Shown here piece after piece: positions 35,351-41,767 of a DNA stretch of 41,767 bases. Source of the DNA: Planctomycetaceae bacterium (lineage in GTDB: Bacteria > Planctomycetota > Planctomycetia > Pirellulales > UBA1268); contig JAJTED010000022.1 of NCBI GenBank assembly GCA_021300535.1, positions 1 to 41,767 of the forward strand, in the 5' to 3' direction. Position 1 is the first letter of the stretch. Each line of letters begins with the position of its first letter. The position numbers and the translations under genes are program-made. Below the pieces are notes generated by a model. It had not been told where the DNA came from. It saw only the letters and a list, made by a program, of their open reading frames with translations, and did no database searches.

Positions 35351-35703
35351 ACGGGCCGCGCATCCTCCTCGTCGCGGCCGACCTGATGGTGGGCAGCCGG
35401 ATCGTGGGGCTGGCCAGCGGCTGCGGCGCCGCGGTGGAGCAGCGCCGCGACGCCGACGCCACGGGCGGGCCGTTCGACCTGGCGATCGTCGACGTGCAGG
35501 CGCTGCGAGAAGAGCCGGCCGCGGCGTTCGCGCGGCTGCGGGCCGAATCGACGACGGAGCGACCGCTGCGGATCGTCGCCTTCGGGCCGCACGTGGCCAC
35601 GCAGCTGCTCGAGCAGGCCGAGGCCGCCGGGGCCGACGAGGTCGTGAGCCGCGGCGAACTGCTGGGCTCGTTTGCCGCGATCATCCGCCGCGCGGGCGGC
35701 TGA
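35347..35703 (+). CDS. Receiver-domain-like protein, probably degenerate
   Basis: The 118-residue protein has the length and order of a CheY-like receiver: ILLVAADLMVGSRIVGLA (one acidic residue, D12, where receivers usually have two), FDLAIVDVQ with Asp49 at the phosphoacceptor position, RIVAFGPHV where a Thr/Ser switch is normally found, and ADEVVSRGELLGSFAAII with Arg in place of the conserved Lys. Phosphorylation is therefore doubtful. Its start overlaps the PII-like stop (ATGA), which strongly suggests coupled synthesis and a shared role. It abuts the convergent gene directly. Confidence 0.65.
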   Translation: MNGPRILLVAADLMVGSRIVGLASGCGAAVEQRRDADATGGPFDLAIVDVQALREEPAAAFARLRAESTTERPLRIVAFGPHVATQLLEQAEAAGADEVVSRGELLGSFAAIIRRAGG

Positions 35704-36873
35704 TCAGGTCGCGTCGCCGGCGGGCTCTTCGAGGACCACCTCGTCGAGTTCCGTGCCATCCACGTCCTGGCGAAGCAGCAGGTAGGCGGCCGTGGCGATC
35801 GCCCAGAAGTAGCCCCAGCCGAACGACGAGAGCAACGTCTCCAGGCCGCGGGTCCAGAAGCCGATGGCCTTCACGCCCCAGGCCGCGGCGGCCGGGCCGC
35901 CAGCCGCGAGCCCGTCGAGGACGGTCGCCGTCCGCTCATGCCCCATGCCGAAGCTGGTCGCCCACATGGCCAGGTCGGCCGTGGCATGGGCGAACAGTCC
36001 GGCCACGAGGAGCGTCGGGATCGAGACCAGGAGGGCGACGATCGCATAGAAGGCGTAGTGCAGCGGCCGCTGGTAGAGATAGGAGAAGGCGGTGGAGATG
36101 GCCTGAAAACTGTCGCCGCGTTCCACGCCGACGCAAGCCACCATCAGCGGCCAGCCGGCGATCATGCCGACGGCCAGGATCGCCAGGACCACGGCACCGA
36201 GGAGGACGAGCGGCCAGACCGCCCCGGCGAAGGCCAGGCCCCATTCGGTGCGCATCGCGAGGCCGAGAACCGCCCCCGGAACGCTCAAGGCGAAGATGCC
36301 GACGAGCACGAAGAGCACCGCGTTGAAGGCCGGCAGCCACTTCCGCGACCCGAACCAGGTCGCCCCGACGATGCCCGGCGTGTCCTCGCCCACGAGCTTC
36401 AGGGCCACGTGCCGGGAGATGGCGGTGCCGAAGATCGACCACACGAGCACGAACCAGCCGATACGGGCCGCGGCACCGGCCACTTCCCGCAGGGTCGCGG
36501 AGGGCCGAAACGGAATGGCCAGCAGGCGGGTCATGTCGGCCACCACCGGCGGCAGCCTGTCCACGACCGCGGGCAGCCAGGTCGCAGGGCCGCCTGCGGC
36601 CAGCGTCGTGACGGGCGCAGCCGCGGGAAGCAGCAGTTCGTCGGCCGCCTTGGCGGCGGCGATCACGTCGGCGGCGCGATCCACGCCCGCGAGGCCCAGC
36701 CGGTCGGCCATCGACCAGCCGGCCCAGGTCGCCACCGCCCCGGCCGCGGCCAGCAGGATCACCGTGGGCGAGAAGGCGGCGCCGGCGGCCCGAAAGATAA
36801 GCCACCAGGGCAGGGCGTCGCTCCAGCGGATTTCATGGACGACGGTGCCGCCTGGCTCGTTGTGCGTGGACAT
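35704..36873 (-). CDS. Multi-pass membrane protein, unknown
   Basis: The 389-residue protein has about seven hydrophobic segments, including one near residues 36-55 and a cluster in the second half (LPAFNAVLFVLVGIFALSVP, AVVLALAVGMIAGWPLMVA-like, FYAIVALLVSIPTLLVAGLF). Between the first and second there is a soluble Ala-rich region. The C-terminus is acidic (LDEVVLEEPAGDAT). Similar proteins occur in planctomycetes without assigned function. It has no clear operon partner and converges with the receiver-like gene. Confidence 0.8.
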   Translation of the reverse strand: MSTHNEPGGTVVHEIRWSDALPWWLIFRAAGAAFSPTVILLAAAGAVATWAGWSMADRLGLAGVDRAADVIAAAKAADELLLPAAAPVTTLAAGGPATWLPAVVDRLPPVVADMTRLLAIPFRPSATLREVAGAAARIGWFVLVWSIFGTAISRHVALKLVGEDTPGIVGATWFGSRKWLPAFNAVLFVLVGIFALSVPGAVLGLAMRTEWGLAFAGAVWPLVLLGAVVLAILAVGMIAGWPLMVACVGVERGDSFQAISTAFSYLYQRPLHYAFYAIVALLVSIPTLLVAGLFAHATADLAMWATSFGMGHERTATVLDGLAAGGPAAAAWGVKAIGFWTRGLETLLSSFGWGYFWAIATAAYLLLRQDVDGTELDEVVLEEPAGDAT

Positions 36874-36959
36874 GCTGCCTTCCCTTGCGTGCGCGGAGGA
36901 CCGGGTGACGGGCGGCGAGTATAGGCGCCGCAGCCGATTCCGGCAGCGCGGCCCCGGGG

Positions 36960-37136
36960 TCAGCCCTCGTCTTCGTCACCGCCCTCGCCCGGGCCGGGCT
37001 GCGGACGCTCGGGCAGGCCGTACGACTCGTCGAGCCAGCGGCCGAGGTCGATCAGGCGGCAGCGGTCGCAGCAAAACGGCACGGTCGGCGTCGTCTGCAG
37101 GTCCACCGGGGCGTCGCAGACCGGGCATTGCGGCAT
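36960..37136 (-). CDS. yacG: YacG-type zinc protein (DNA gyrase inhibitor family)
   Basis: The 58-residue protein reads MPQCPVCDAPVD, then VPFCCDRCRLIDLGRWLDES and an acidic tail. The four-Cys zinc knuckle followed by CRLIDLGRWL is the YacG signature. In E. coli YacG binds and inhibits DNA gyrase. The ATG follows the preceding fmdB-type stop by one base, with GAGGG inside that gene's end as ribosome-binding site, so it is translationally linked to the heat-shock operon. Confidence 0.9.
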   Translation of the reverse strand: MPQCPVCDAPVDLQTTPTVPFCCDRCRLIDLGRWLDESYGLPERPQPGPGEGGDEDEG

Positions 37137-37137
37137 G

Positions 37138-37422
37138 TCAGCCCTCGCCCTTGCCCTTGGACTCCGGCTTGGCCCCGCCGTCGCCCGACTTGCCGGAGGA
37201 GGAACCCTTGTCGGCGGCCGCCCCCTTCTTGTAGGACTCGCTGCGGTAGTCGGTTTTGTAGAAGCCCGAGCCCTTGAACATGATCGCGCCGCCGGCGCCG
37301 ATCAGCCGCCGGAGCTTCTTCTTGCCGCACTGCGGGCAGGTCTTCTTCACGCTGTCGGTCATCGACTGGAACAGCTCGAACGCGTGCCCGCATCCGTCAC
37401 AGACGTAGTCGTACGTCGGCAT
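37138..37422 (-). CDS. FmdB-type zinc-ribbon protein
   Basis: The 94-residue protein starts MPTYDYVCDGCGHAFELFQS with a second knuckle KTCPQCGKKKLRRLIGAGGA, the FmdB/CxxC_CXXC_SSSS regulatory-protein domain, and ends in a Lys/Ser/Gly-rich disordered tail (SESYKKGAAADKGSSSGKSG). GGGAGG seven bases before the ATG decides the start; a longer frame to 37509 lies within grpE. Four bases separate it from grpE. The function is unknown; FmdB-type proteins are often adjacent to chaperone genes. Confidence 0.88.
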   Translation of the reverse strand: MPTYDYVCDGCGHAFELFQSMTDSVKKTCPQCGKKKLRRLIGAGGAIMFKGSGFYKTDYRSESYKKGAAADKGSSSGKSGDGGAKPESKGKGEG

Positions 37423-37426
37423 CGTC

Positions 37427-37927
37427 TCAACCTCCCTTCGCCACGATGACCTGGGCCGGCCGAACCACGCGGTCGTGGAGCCGGTAGCCGCGGCTCGCCG
37501 TGCCCACAACCGTTCCGGCCGCGACGCCGGGAACGTCCTGCTGGAGAATGGCGTCGTGCACGGTGGGATCGAACGCCGTGCCGTCCGTCTCGATGGTCTG
37601 GCAGCCGTGGCTGCCGAGCAGCTTCTCGATCTGCTGGGCGGTCATGCGGAAGCCGGACCGCAGGCTCTCGACGTCGGTGGACTTGTCGGCGGCCTCGACC
37701 GCCCGCAGCACGTTGTCGAGCACCGGGAGGAGGTCGCGGAGCAGGTCGATCTCCCGATACCGCTGTGCCTCCTCGTACTCGCGGCGCGACCGCTTGCGGA
37801 AGTTTTCGAGTTCGGCCTGGGTGCGCAGGGTGCGGTCGTTCGCCTCCGCGAGCTCGGCCCGCAAGGCTTCGATGCCGCCGGCGTCGGGACCCGCGTCGTC
37901 AGGCTCTGCCGGCATGTCGGTCGTCAT
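37427..37927 (-). CDS. grpE: Nucleotide exchange factor GrpE
   Basis: The 166-residue protein has the long N-terminal coiled-coil (EALRAELAEANDRTLRTQAE) with ENFRKRSRREYEEAQRYRE, then LLRDLLPVLDNVLRAVEAAD and the C-terminal beta domain FDPTVHDAILQQDVPGVAAG, TVVGTASRGYRLHDRVVRPA. GrpE releases ADP from DnaK. It overlaps dnaJ by four bases. No dnaK is in the window. Confidence 0.95.
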   Translation of the reverse strand: MTTDMPAEPDDAGPDAGGIEALRAELAEANDRTLRTQAELENFRKRSRREYEEAQRYREIDLLRDLLPVLDNVLRAVEAADKSTDVESLRSGFRMTAQQIEKLLGSHGCQTIETDGTAFDPTVHDAILQQDVPGVAAGTVVGTASRGYRLHDRVVRPAQVIVAKGG

Positions 37928-39078
37928 GACTCGTCCTCACGGTGCTCGGGGGATTCCTTGCCCTGAAAATACTCGGTCAGGCGGCTGAAGAAAGACGACC
38001 GCTTCGGGCTCACGGCCGCGTGTTCCTCCGCGGCGAGTTCGCGGAGCAGTTCCTCGGCCCGCGGCGACAGGGTCTTCGGCACCTCGACATGCAGATGCAC
38101 GTGCAGGTCGCCGATGCCCCGCCCGCGGACCTCGGGCATGCCCAGGCCGCGCACGCGGACCACGTCTCCGGACTGGGTGCCGCGGGCCACCTGGAGCGGC
38201 TTCGGGCCGTCGAGCGTGGGCACCTCGACGGTCGCCCCCAGGGCGGCCTGCGTGAACGTGATCGGGACCTCGCAATGGAGGTCGCGGCCTTCGCGTGCGA
38301 GGAAGGGATGGTCCTCGATCTCGATGACGCAGTAGCAGTCGCCCGGCGGGCCGCCGTTGCCCCCCGGCTCGCCCTCTCCCGCCAGCCGCACGCGCACGTC
38401 GCTGTCGACGCCGGCCGGGATCGTCACCCGGCGCTCGACCCGCTCCGCCGTCACTCCGTCACCGCCGCAGGCGGGGCATTTGTCGCGGATCACACTCCCG
38501 GCCCCGCGGCAGGCCGGACAGGTCGTCTGCATCCGGAACACGCCGGCCGTCTGGATCACCTGCCCCTGGCCGCCGCAGTAATCGCATGCCTGCGGCTTGG
38601 TCCCTTTCCTGGCCCCGCTCCCGTCGCACTCCGCGCACGTCTCGTGCCGCGTGAACTCGACGGTCTTGGTCGCGCCGCGGGCCGCCTCGACGAGCGTGAG
38701 CGTGGTCTGACAGAAGACGTCGCGGCCCTTGCGGGGGCGATTCCCGCGTCTCCGGCCGCCGAAAGCTTCGCCGAAGATGCCCCCGCCGAACAGGTCGCCG
38801 AACGCCTCGAAGACGTCGGTGATGTCGTTGAACTCGTGCCGCCCGCCCCCCTGGACGCCGGCGTGACCGTAGCGGTCGTAGCGGGCCCGGAGCCCCTCGT
38901 CGGAGAGCACTTCGAACGCCCGGGCGGCCTCCTTGAAGCGGCTCGCCGCTTCCTGGTCGCCCGGATTCTTGTCGGGATGGTAGCGAATCGCCAGCTTGCG
39001 GTAGGCGTCGGTAATCTGCGCCGAGGTGGCCCGGCGTTCCACGCCGAGCACCTCGTAATAGTCGCGCTGATCAACCAT
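37924..39078 (-). CDS. dnaJ: Chaperone DnaJ
   Basis: The 384-residue co-chaperone has a J domain with HPD at residues 34-36, a Gly/Phe-rich linker (FGDLFGGGIFGEAFGG), four zinc motifs (CAECDGSG, CDYCGGQG, CPACRGAG, CPACGGDG) and the C-terminal substrate domain. It stimulates DnaK ATP hydrolysis. All zinc ligands are present and the length is normal. It starts six bases after groEL-B and overlaps grpE by four bases. Confidence 0.96.
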   Translation of the reverse strand: MVDQRDYYEVLGVERRATSAQITDAYRKLAIRYHPDKNPGDQEAASRFKEAARAFEVLSDEGLRARYDRYGHAGVQGGGRHEFNDITDVFEAFGDLFGGGIFGEAFGGRRRGNRPRKGRDVFCQTTLTLVEAARGATKTVEFTRHETCAECDGSGARKGTKPQACDYCGGQGQVIQTAGVFRMQTTCPACRGAGSVIRDKCPACGGDGVTAERVERRVTIPAGVDSDVRVRLAGEGEPGGNGGPPGDCYCVIEIEDHPFLAREGRDLHCEVPITFTQAALGATVEVPTLDGPKPLQVARGTQSGDVVRVRGLGMPEVRGRGIGDLHVHLHVEVPKTLSPRAEELLRELAAEEHAAVSPKRSSFFSRLTEYFQGKESPEHREDES

Positions 39079-39084
39079 GCAAGG

Positions 39085-40485
39085 TCACCGGACGGAGCCT
39101 TCCGCCTTCCGCTTCTTGGCGTCATCCTTGTCGAGATTCGTGACCAGTGCCTCGGTCGTGAGCAGCAGGCCCGAGATGCTGGCCGCGTTCGTGAGGGCGA
39201 CACGGACCACCTTCACCGGATCGATGATCCCGGCCTTGAGCATGTCGACGTACTCGCCCTTGTTGGCGTCGTAGCCGACGTTGAGATCCTTGCCGGCCAC
39301 CTCGTCGGCGACCACGCCGCCGTCGATGCCGCCGTTCTCGGCGATCTGCCGGATCGGCGCCTCGAGCGCGTGAAGGATGATGTCCACGCCGATCTTCTCG
39401 TCGCCTTTGGCCTGGGACCTGGCCTTCTCCACCGCCTCACGGCAGCGGAGCAGGGCCACGCCGCCGCCGGGGACGATCCCTTCCTCGACGGCCGCCCGCG
39501 TGGCGTGCAGGGCATCCTCGACACGGGCCTTCTTCTGCTTCATCTCGGCCTCGGTGCCGGCGCCGACGGAGACGATCGCCACGCCGCCGGTCAGCTTCGC
39601 GAGCCGCTCCTGGAGCTTCTCGCGGTCGTACTCGCTCTCGGTGCCCTCGATCTGCGTGCGGATCTGCTGCACGCGGGCCTGTACATCGGCCTGCTTGCCC
39701 GCCCCCTGCACGATCGTGGTCTCGTTCTTGTCGACGGTCACGCTCTTGGCCTTGCCGAGATGCGAGAGGTCGAGGTTCTCGAGCTTGAGGCCGAGGTCCT
39801 CGCTGATCAGCGTGCCGCCGGTGAGCGTGGCGATGTCACCGAGCATCGCCTTGCGGCGGTCGCCGAAGCCGGGGGCCTTCGAGGCGCAGATGTTGAGCAC
39901 ACCGCGAAGCTTGTTGACCACCAGCGCCGTGAGGGCGTCGCCATCGACGTCCTCGGCGATGATCAGGAGCGGCTTGCCCGACTGGGCCACCTTTTCCAGC
40001 AGCGGCACCAGCTCGCGGAGGTTCGAGATCTTCTTCTCATGGATCAGAATCAGTGCGTCGTCGAGCTGGCACTCCATCTCGGCCGGGCGGTTGACGAAGT
40101 ACGGCGAGACGAAGCCCTTGTCGAACTGCATGCCATCGACGAACCGGACCGTGGTCTCGGTGGTCTTGCCCTCCTCGACGGTGATCACGCCGTCCTTGCC
40201 CACCTTCTGCAGGGCCGCGAGAACCGTGGCCGTCGTCGTGCCGTCACCGGCCAGGTCCGACGTCTTGGAGGCCACCTCGTTGACGAGCTTCGCGCCCATG
40301 TTCTCGAAGGGGTCTTCCAGGTCCACCTCCTTGCTCACCGTGACGCCGTCCTTCGTGACCGTGGGGCCGCCGAAGGATTTGTCGATGATGACGTTCCGCC
40401 CGGTCGGGCCCATGGTCACGGCCACGGCACCGGCGAGCTTCTCCACGCCCTTGAGCAGCTTGGCACGGGCGTTGTCGTCGAACAT
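39085..40485 (-). CDS. GroEL-like chaperonin with internal deletion (groEL-B)
   Basis: The 466-residue protein aligns closely to GroEL but lacks about 68 residues: [11 protein letters not shown] runs straight into [16 protein letters not shown], so the part equal to E. coli residues 97-164 (equatorial helices and start of the intermediate domain) is gone, in frame. The ATP-binding GDGTT and the [10 protein letters not shown] segment with the catalytic Asp remain. The N-terminus begins [13 protein letters not shown]; the usual few residues before it are replaced by sequence next to the REP repeat, and start is TTG 40488 or ATG 40485. There is no Gly-Met tail. Without the missing helices a normal ring is unlikely; it may be a specialised fragment, a decaying paralog or an assembly error. 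Confidence 0.85.
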   Translation of the reverse strand: MFDDNARAKLLKGVEKLAGAVAVTMGPTGRNVIIDKSFGGPTVTKDGVTVSKEVDLEDPFENMGAKLVNEVASKTSDLAGDGTTTATVLAALQKVGKDGVITVEEGKTTETTVRFVDGMQFDKGFVSPYFVNRPAEMECQLDDALILIHEKKISNLRELVPLLEKVAQSGKPLLIIAEDVDGDALTALVVNKLRGVLNICASKAPGFGDRRKAMLGDIATLTGGTLISEDLGLKLENLDLSHLGKAKSVTVDKNETTIVQGAGKQADVQARVQQIRTQIEGTESEYDREKLQERLAKLTGGVAIVSVGAGTEAEMKQKKARVEDALHATRAAVEEGIVPGGGVALLRCREAVEKARSQAKGDEKIGVDIILHALEAPIRQIAENGGIDGGVVADEVAGKDLNVGYDANKGEYVDMLKAGIIDPVKVVRVALTNAASISGLLLTTEALVTNLDKDDAKKRKAEGSVR

Positions 40486-40505
40486 CAATTGCCACCCTCA
40501 CCCCG

Positions 40506-40528
40506 CCCCTCTCCCGGAGGGAGAGGGG
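40506..40528. repeat. REP-like hairpin between groES and groEL-B
   Basis: A perfect ten-base stem CCCCTCTCCC/GGGAGAGGGG with loop GGA fills most of the 51-base gap between the two genes. On the minus strand the repeat edge continues as GTGAGGGTGGCAATTGATG, so GAGGG becomes the likely ribosome-binding site of groEL-B. Confidence 0.85.
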
Positions 40529-40539
40529 ACAGGAACAGC

Positions 40540-40845
40540 TCAAGCCAGCACCTTCGCGAGGATGTCGCTCTCGCGAAGGATCTTCACGTCGTGGCCGTCG
40601 ACCTCGATGTCGCTGCCCGAGTACTTGCCATAGATGACCTCGTCGCCGATCGAAACCGACAGCGGGGCCCGCTGGCCGTTCTCGAGCAGTTTGCCGACGC
40701 CGACCGCCACCACGTGGCCGCGCTGCGGCTTTTCCTTGGCGGAATCGGGCAAAACGATGCCGCCGGCGGTCCGCTCCTCGGCCTCGACGGGCTCGACCAC
40801 CACACGATCATCGAGGGGACGAATCTTCAGGTTCTTGGCTGCCAT
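40540..40845 (-). CDS. groES: Co-chaperonin GroES
   Basis: The 101-residue protein has [20 protein letters not shown], the mobile loop [20 protein letters not shown] and the C-terminal [18 protein letters not shown]. GroES caps GroEL. GGAGA seven bases before the ATG fits the start. It follows groEL-A by 64 bases and precedes groEL-B, an unusual order compared with the common groES-groEL. Confidence 0.96.
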   Translation of the reverse strand: MAAKNLKIRPLDDRVVVEPVEAEERTAGGIVLPDSAKEKPQRGHVVAVGVGKLLENGQRAPLSVSIGDEVIYGKYSGSDIEVDGHDVKILRESDILAKVLA

Positions 40846-40909
40846 GGTCAGGTCTCCGGAAACAGGGAATGAAAATGGGAATCGGGTCGAACGGTGAGCA
40901 ATGCTGGCG

Positions 40910-41767
40910 TCACATCATGCCGGGCATGCCACCCATGCCTCCCATCCCGCCCATGCCACCGCCCATGCCGTGGTGGTCGTGATGGTCGCCGCCGGCCTCT
41001 TCCTCCTCCTTGGGGATCTCCGTGATGAGGGAGTCGGTCGTGAGCAGCAGGGCGGCCACGCTGGCGGCGTTCTGCAGGGCCGTGCGCACCACCTTGGCGG
41101 GATCGATGACGCCCGCACTGACAAGGTCGCAATACTCGCCCTTGTCGGCGTCGAAGCCGTCATTCTTGCCCTTCAACTGCCGCACGCGGTTGACCACCAC
41201 CGAGCCGTCGAGGCCGGCGTTGTTGGCGATCGCCTCGAGCGGATACCGGAGGCTGTGCTTCACGATCGCGGCCCCCATCTTCTCGTCTCCCTCGAGATCG
41301 AGCTTCTCGAGCGCCTTCTCGCTCCGCAGCAGGGCCACGCCACCCCCCGGCACGATGCCCTCGGCCAACGCGGCCTGAACGGCACTCTTGGCGTCGTCGA
41401 TGAGGGCCTTCCGCTCCTTCATCTCGGTCTCCGTGGCGGCCCCGACATTGATCTGGGCGACGCCGCCGGCCAGCTTCGCGAGCCGCTCCTGGAGCTTTTC
41501 GCGGTCGTAGTCGCTGGTGGTCTTCGCGATCTCATCGCGGATTTGAGCGACGCGGCCGTCGATCGCCGCCTTGGTGCCCGCGCCGCTGACGATCGTGGTG
41601 TTTTCCGCCTCGATGATCACCTTCTTGGCCCGGCCCAGGTCGGTGAGCTTCACGGCGTCGAGGGCGATGCCCAGGTCCTTGAAGATCGCCTGGCCGCCGG
41701 TCAGCGTGGCGATGTCGCCGAGCATGGCCTTGCGGCGATCGCCGTAGCCCGGCGCCTTCACGGCGAC
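40910..41767 (-). CDS. groEL: Chaperonin GroEL, C-terminal part (groEL-A)
   Basis: Only the last 285 residues are inside the window; the gene continues past the end. [55 protein letters not shown] and the Gly-Met tail [19 protein letters not shown] identify GroEL. A short run DHHDHHG precedes the tail. It is the likely functional chaperonin and first of the operon groEL-A, groES, groEL-B, dnaJ, grpE, fmdB-type, yacG; the promoter and any CIRCE-like site lie outside the window. Confidence 0.96.
   Translation of the reverse strand, partial: VAVKAPGYGDRRKAMLGDIATLTGGQAIFKDLGIALDAVKLTDLGRAKKVIIEAENTTIVSGAGTKAAIDGRVAQIRDEIAKTTSDYDREKLQERLAKLAGGVAQINVGAATETEMKERKALIDDAKSAVQAALAEGIVPGGGVALLRSEKALEKLDLEGDEKMGAAIVKHSLRYPLEAIANNAGLDGSVVVNRVRQLKGKNDGFDADKGEYCDLVSAGVIDPAKVVRTALQNAASVAALLLTTDSLITEIPKEEEEAGGDHHDHHGMGGGMGGMGGMGGMPGMM

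Noticed and set aside
37942..40872. Plus-strand open frame of 976 codons across dnaJ, groEL-B and groES
   Set aside because: Antisense shadow of conserved chaperone genes; composition typical of the complementary strand of high-GC coding DNA.

Overview
This 41.8 kb, high-GC window reads as chromosomal DNA of a member of Planctomycetota, most likely a Pirellulales-type lineage. The pointers are a decayed formylglycine-type sulfatase, a Tat-exported Gfo/Idh/MocA oxidoreductase, short secreted proteins without known domains, a GrpE/DnaJ/GroES/two-GroEL heat-shock cluster, and many dispersed palindromic repeats. The assignment is inferred from gene content and protein style; no rRNA, tRNA or other taxonomic marker is present. 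I saw no phage, plasmid, transposase or CRISPR genes.

Layout. 1-6.6 kb: repeat remnant, sulfatase pseudogene, BI-1/YccA membrane protein, a polytopic spermidine-synthase-like protein, two small Cys-rich proteins and a protein with a histone-H1-like Lys/Ala tail. 6.6-12.2 kb: a carbohydrate kinase (PfkB) divergent from an aldolase-like / Gfo-Idh-MocA / RidA / GntP-permease operon, probably a sugar or sugar-acid catabolic locus. 12.3-16 kb (minus): secreted protein, Xaa-Pro aminopeptidase, galactokinase. 16.3-20.4 kb (plus): membrane protein, HrpB helicase, small secreted protein. 20.5-25.1 kb: gluconokinase, an unknown gene, then a 2-hydroxyacid dehydrogenase / broken Ldh_2-type dehydrogenase / 2-keto-3-deoxygluconate-type kinase operon. 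25.1-25.8 kb: dense repeats. 25.8-31 kb: DUF1802 protein, OB-like secreted protein, His-rich lipoprotein, GlgX, PurM. 31-36.9 kb: repeats, a DsbD-like reductase with a doubled alpha domain, an APH-fold phosphotransferase, a PII-like protein with a shortened T-loop overlapping a receiver-like protein, and a membrane protein. 37-41.8 kb (minus): groEL-A, groES, groEL-B, dnaJ, grpE, fmdB-type and yacG genes, tightly packed.

The most notable things are not classical genes. (1) A ~182 bp element with imperfect ~36 bp inverted ends, present as a 2.4-copy tandem array, a reverse-oriented single copy and a remnant, with compensatory changes between copies. (2) A 108 bp non-coding element present twice (77% identical by hand count, ungapped), each time between divergent genes. 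(3) A groEL-B that lacks about 68 internal residues in frame and has lost its usual first codons next to a palindromic repeat. (4) The PII-like / receiver-like overlapping pair. Three genes here (sulfatase, Ldh_2 dehydrogenase, groEL-B) carry internal deletions, which means either ongoing gene erosion or assembly error; read-level checking would separate the two.
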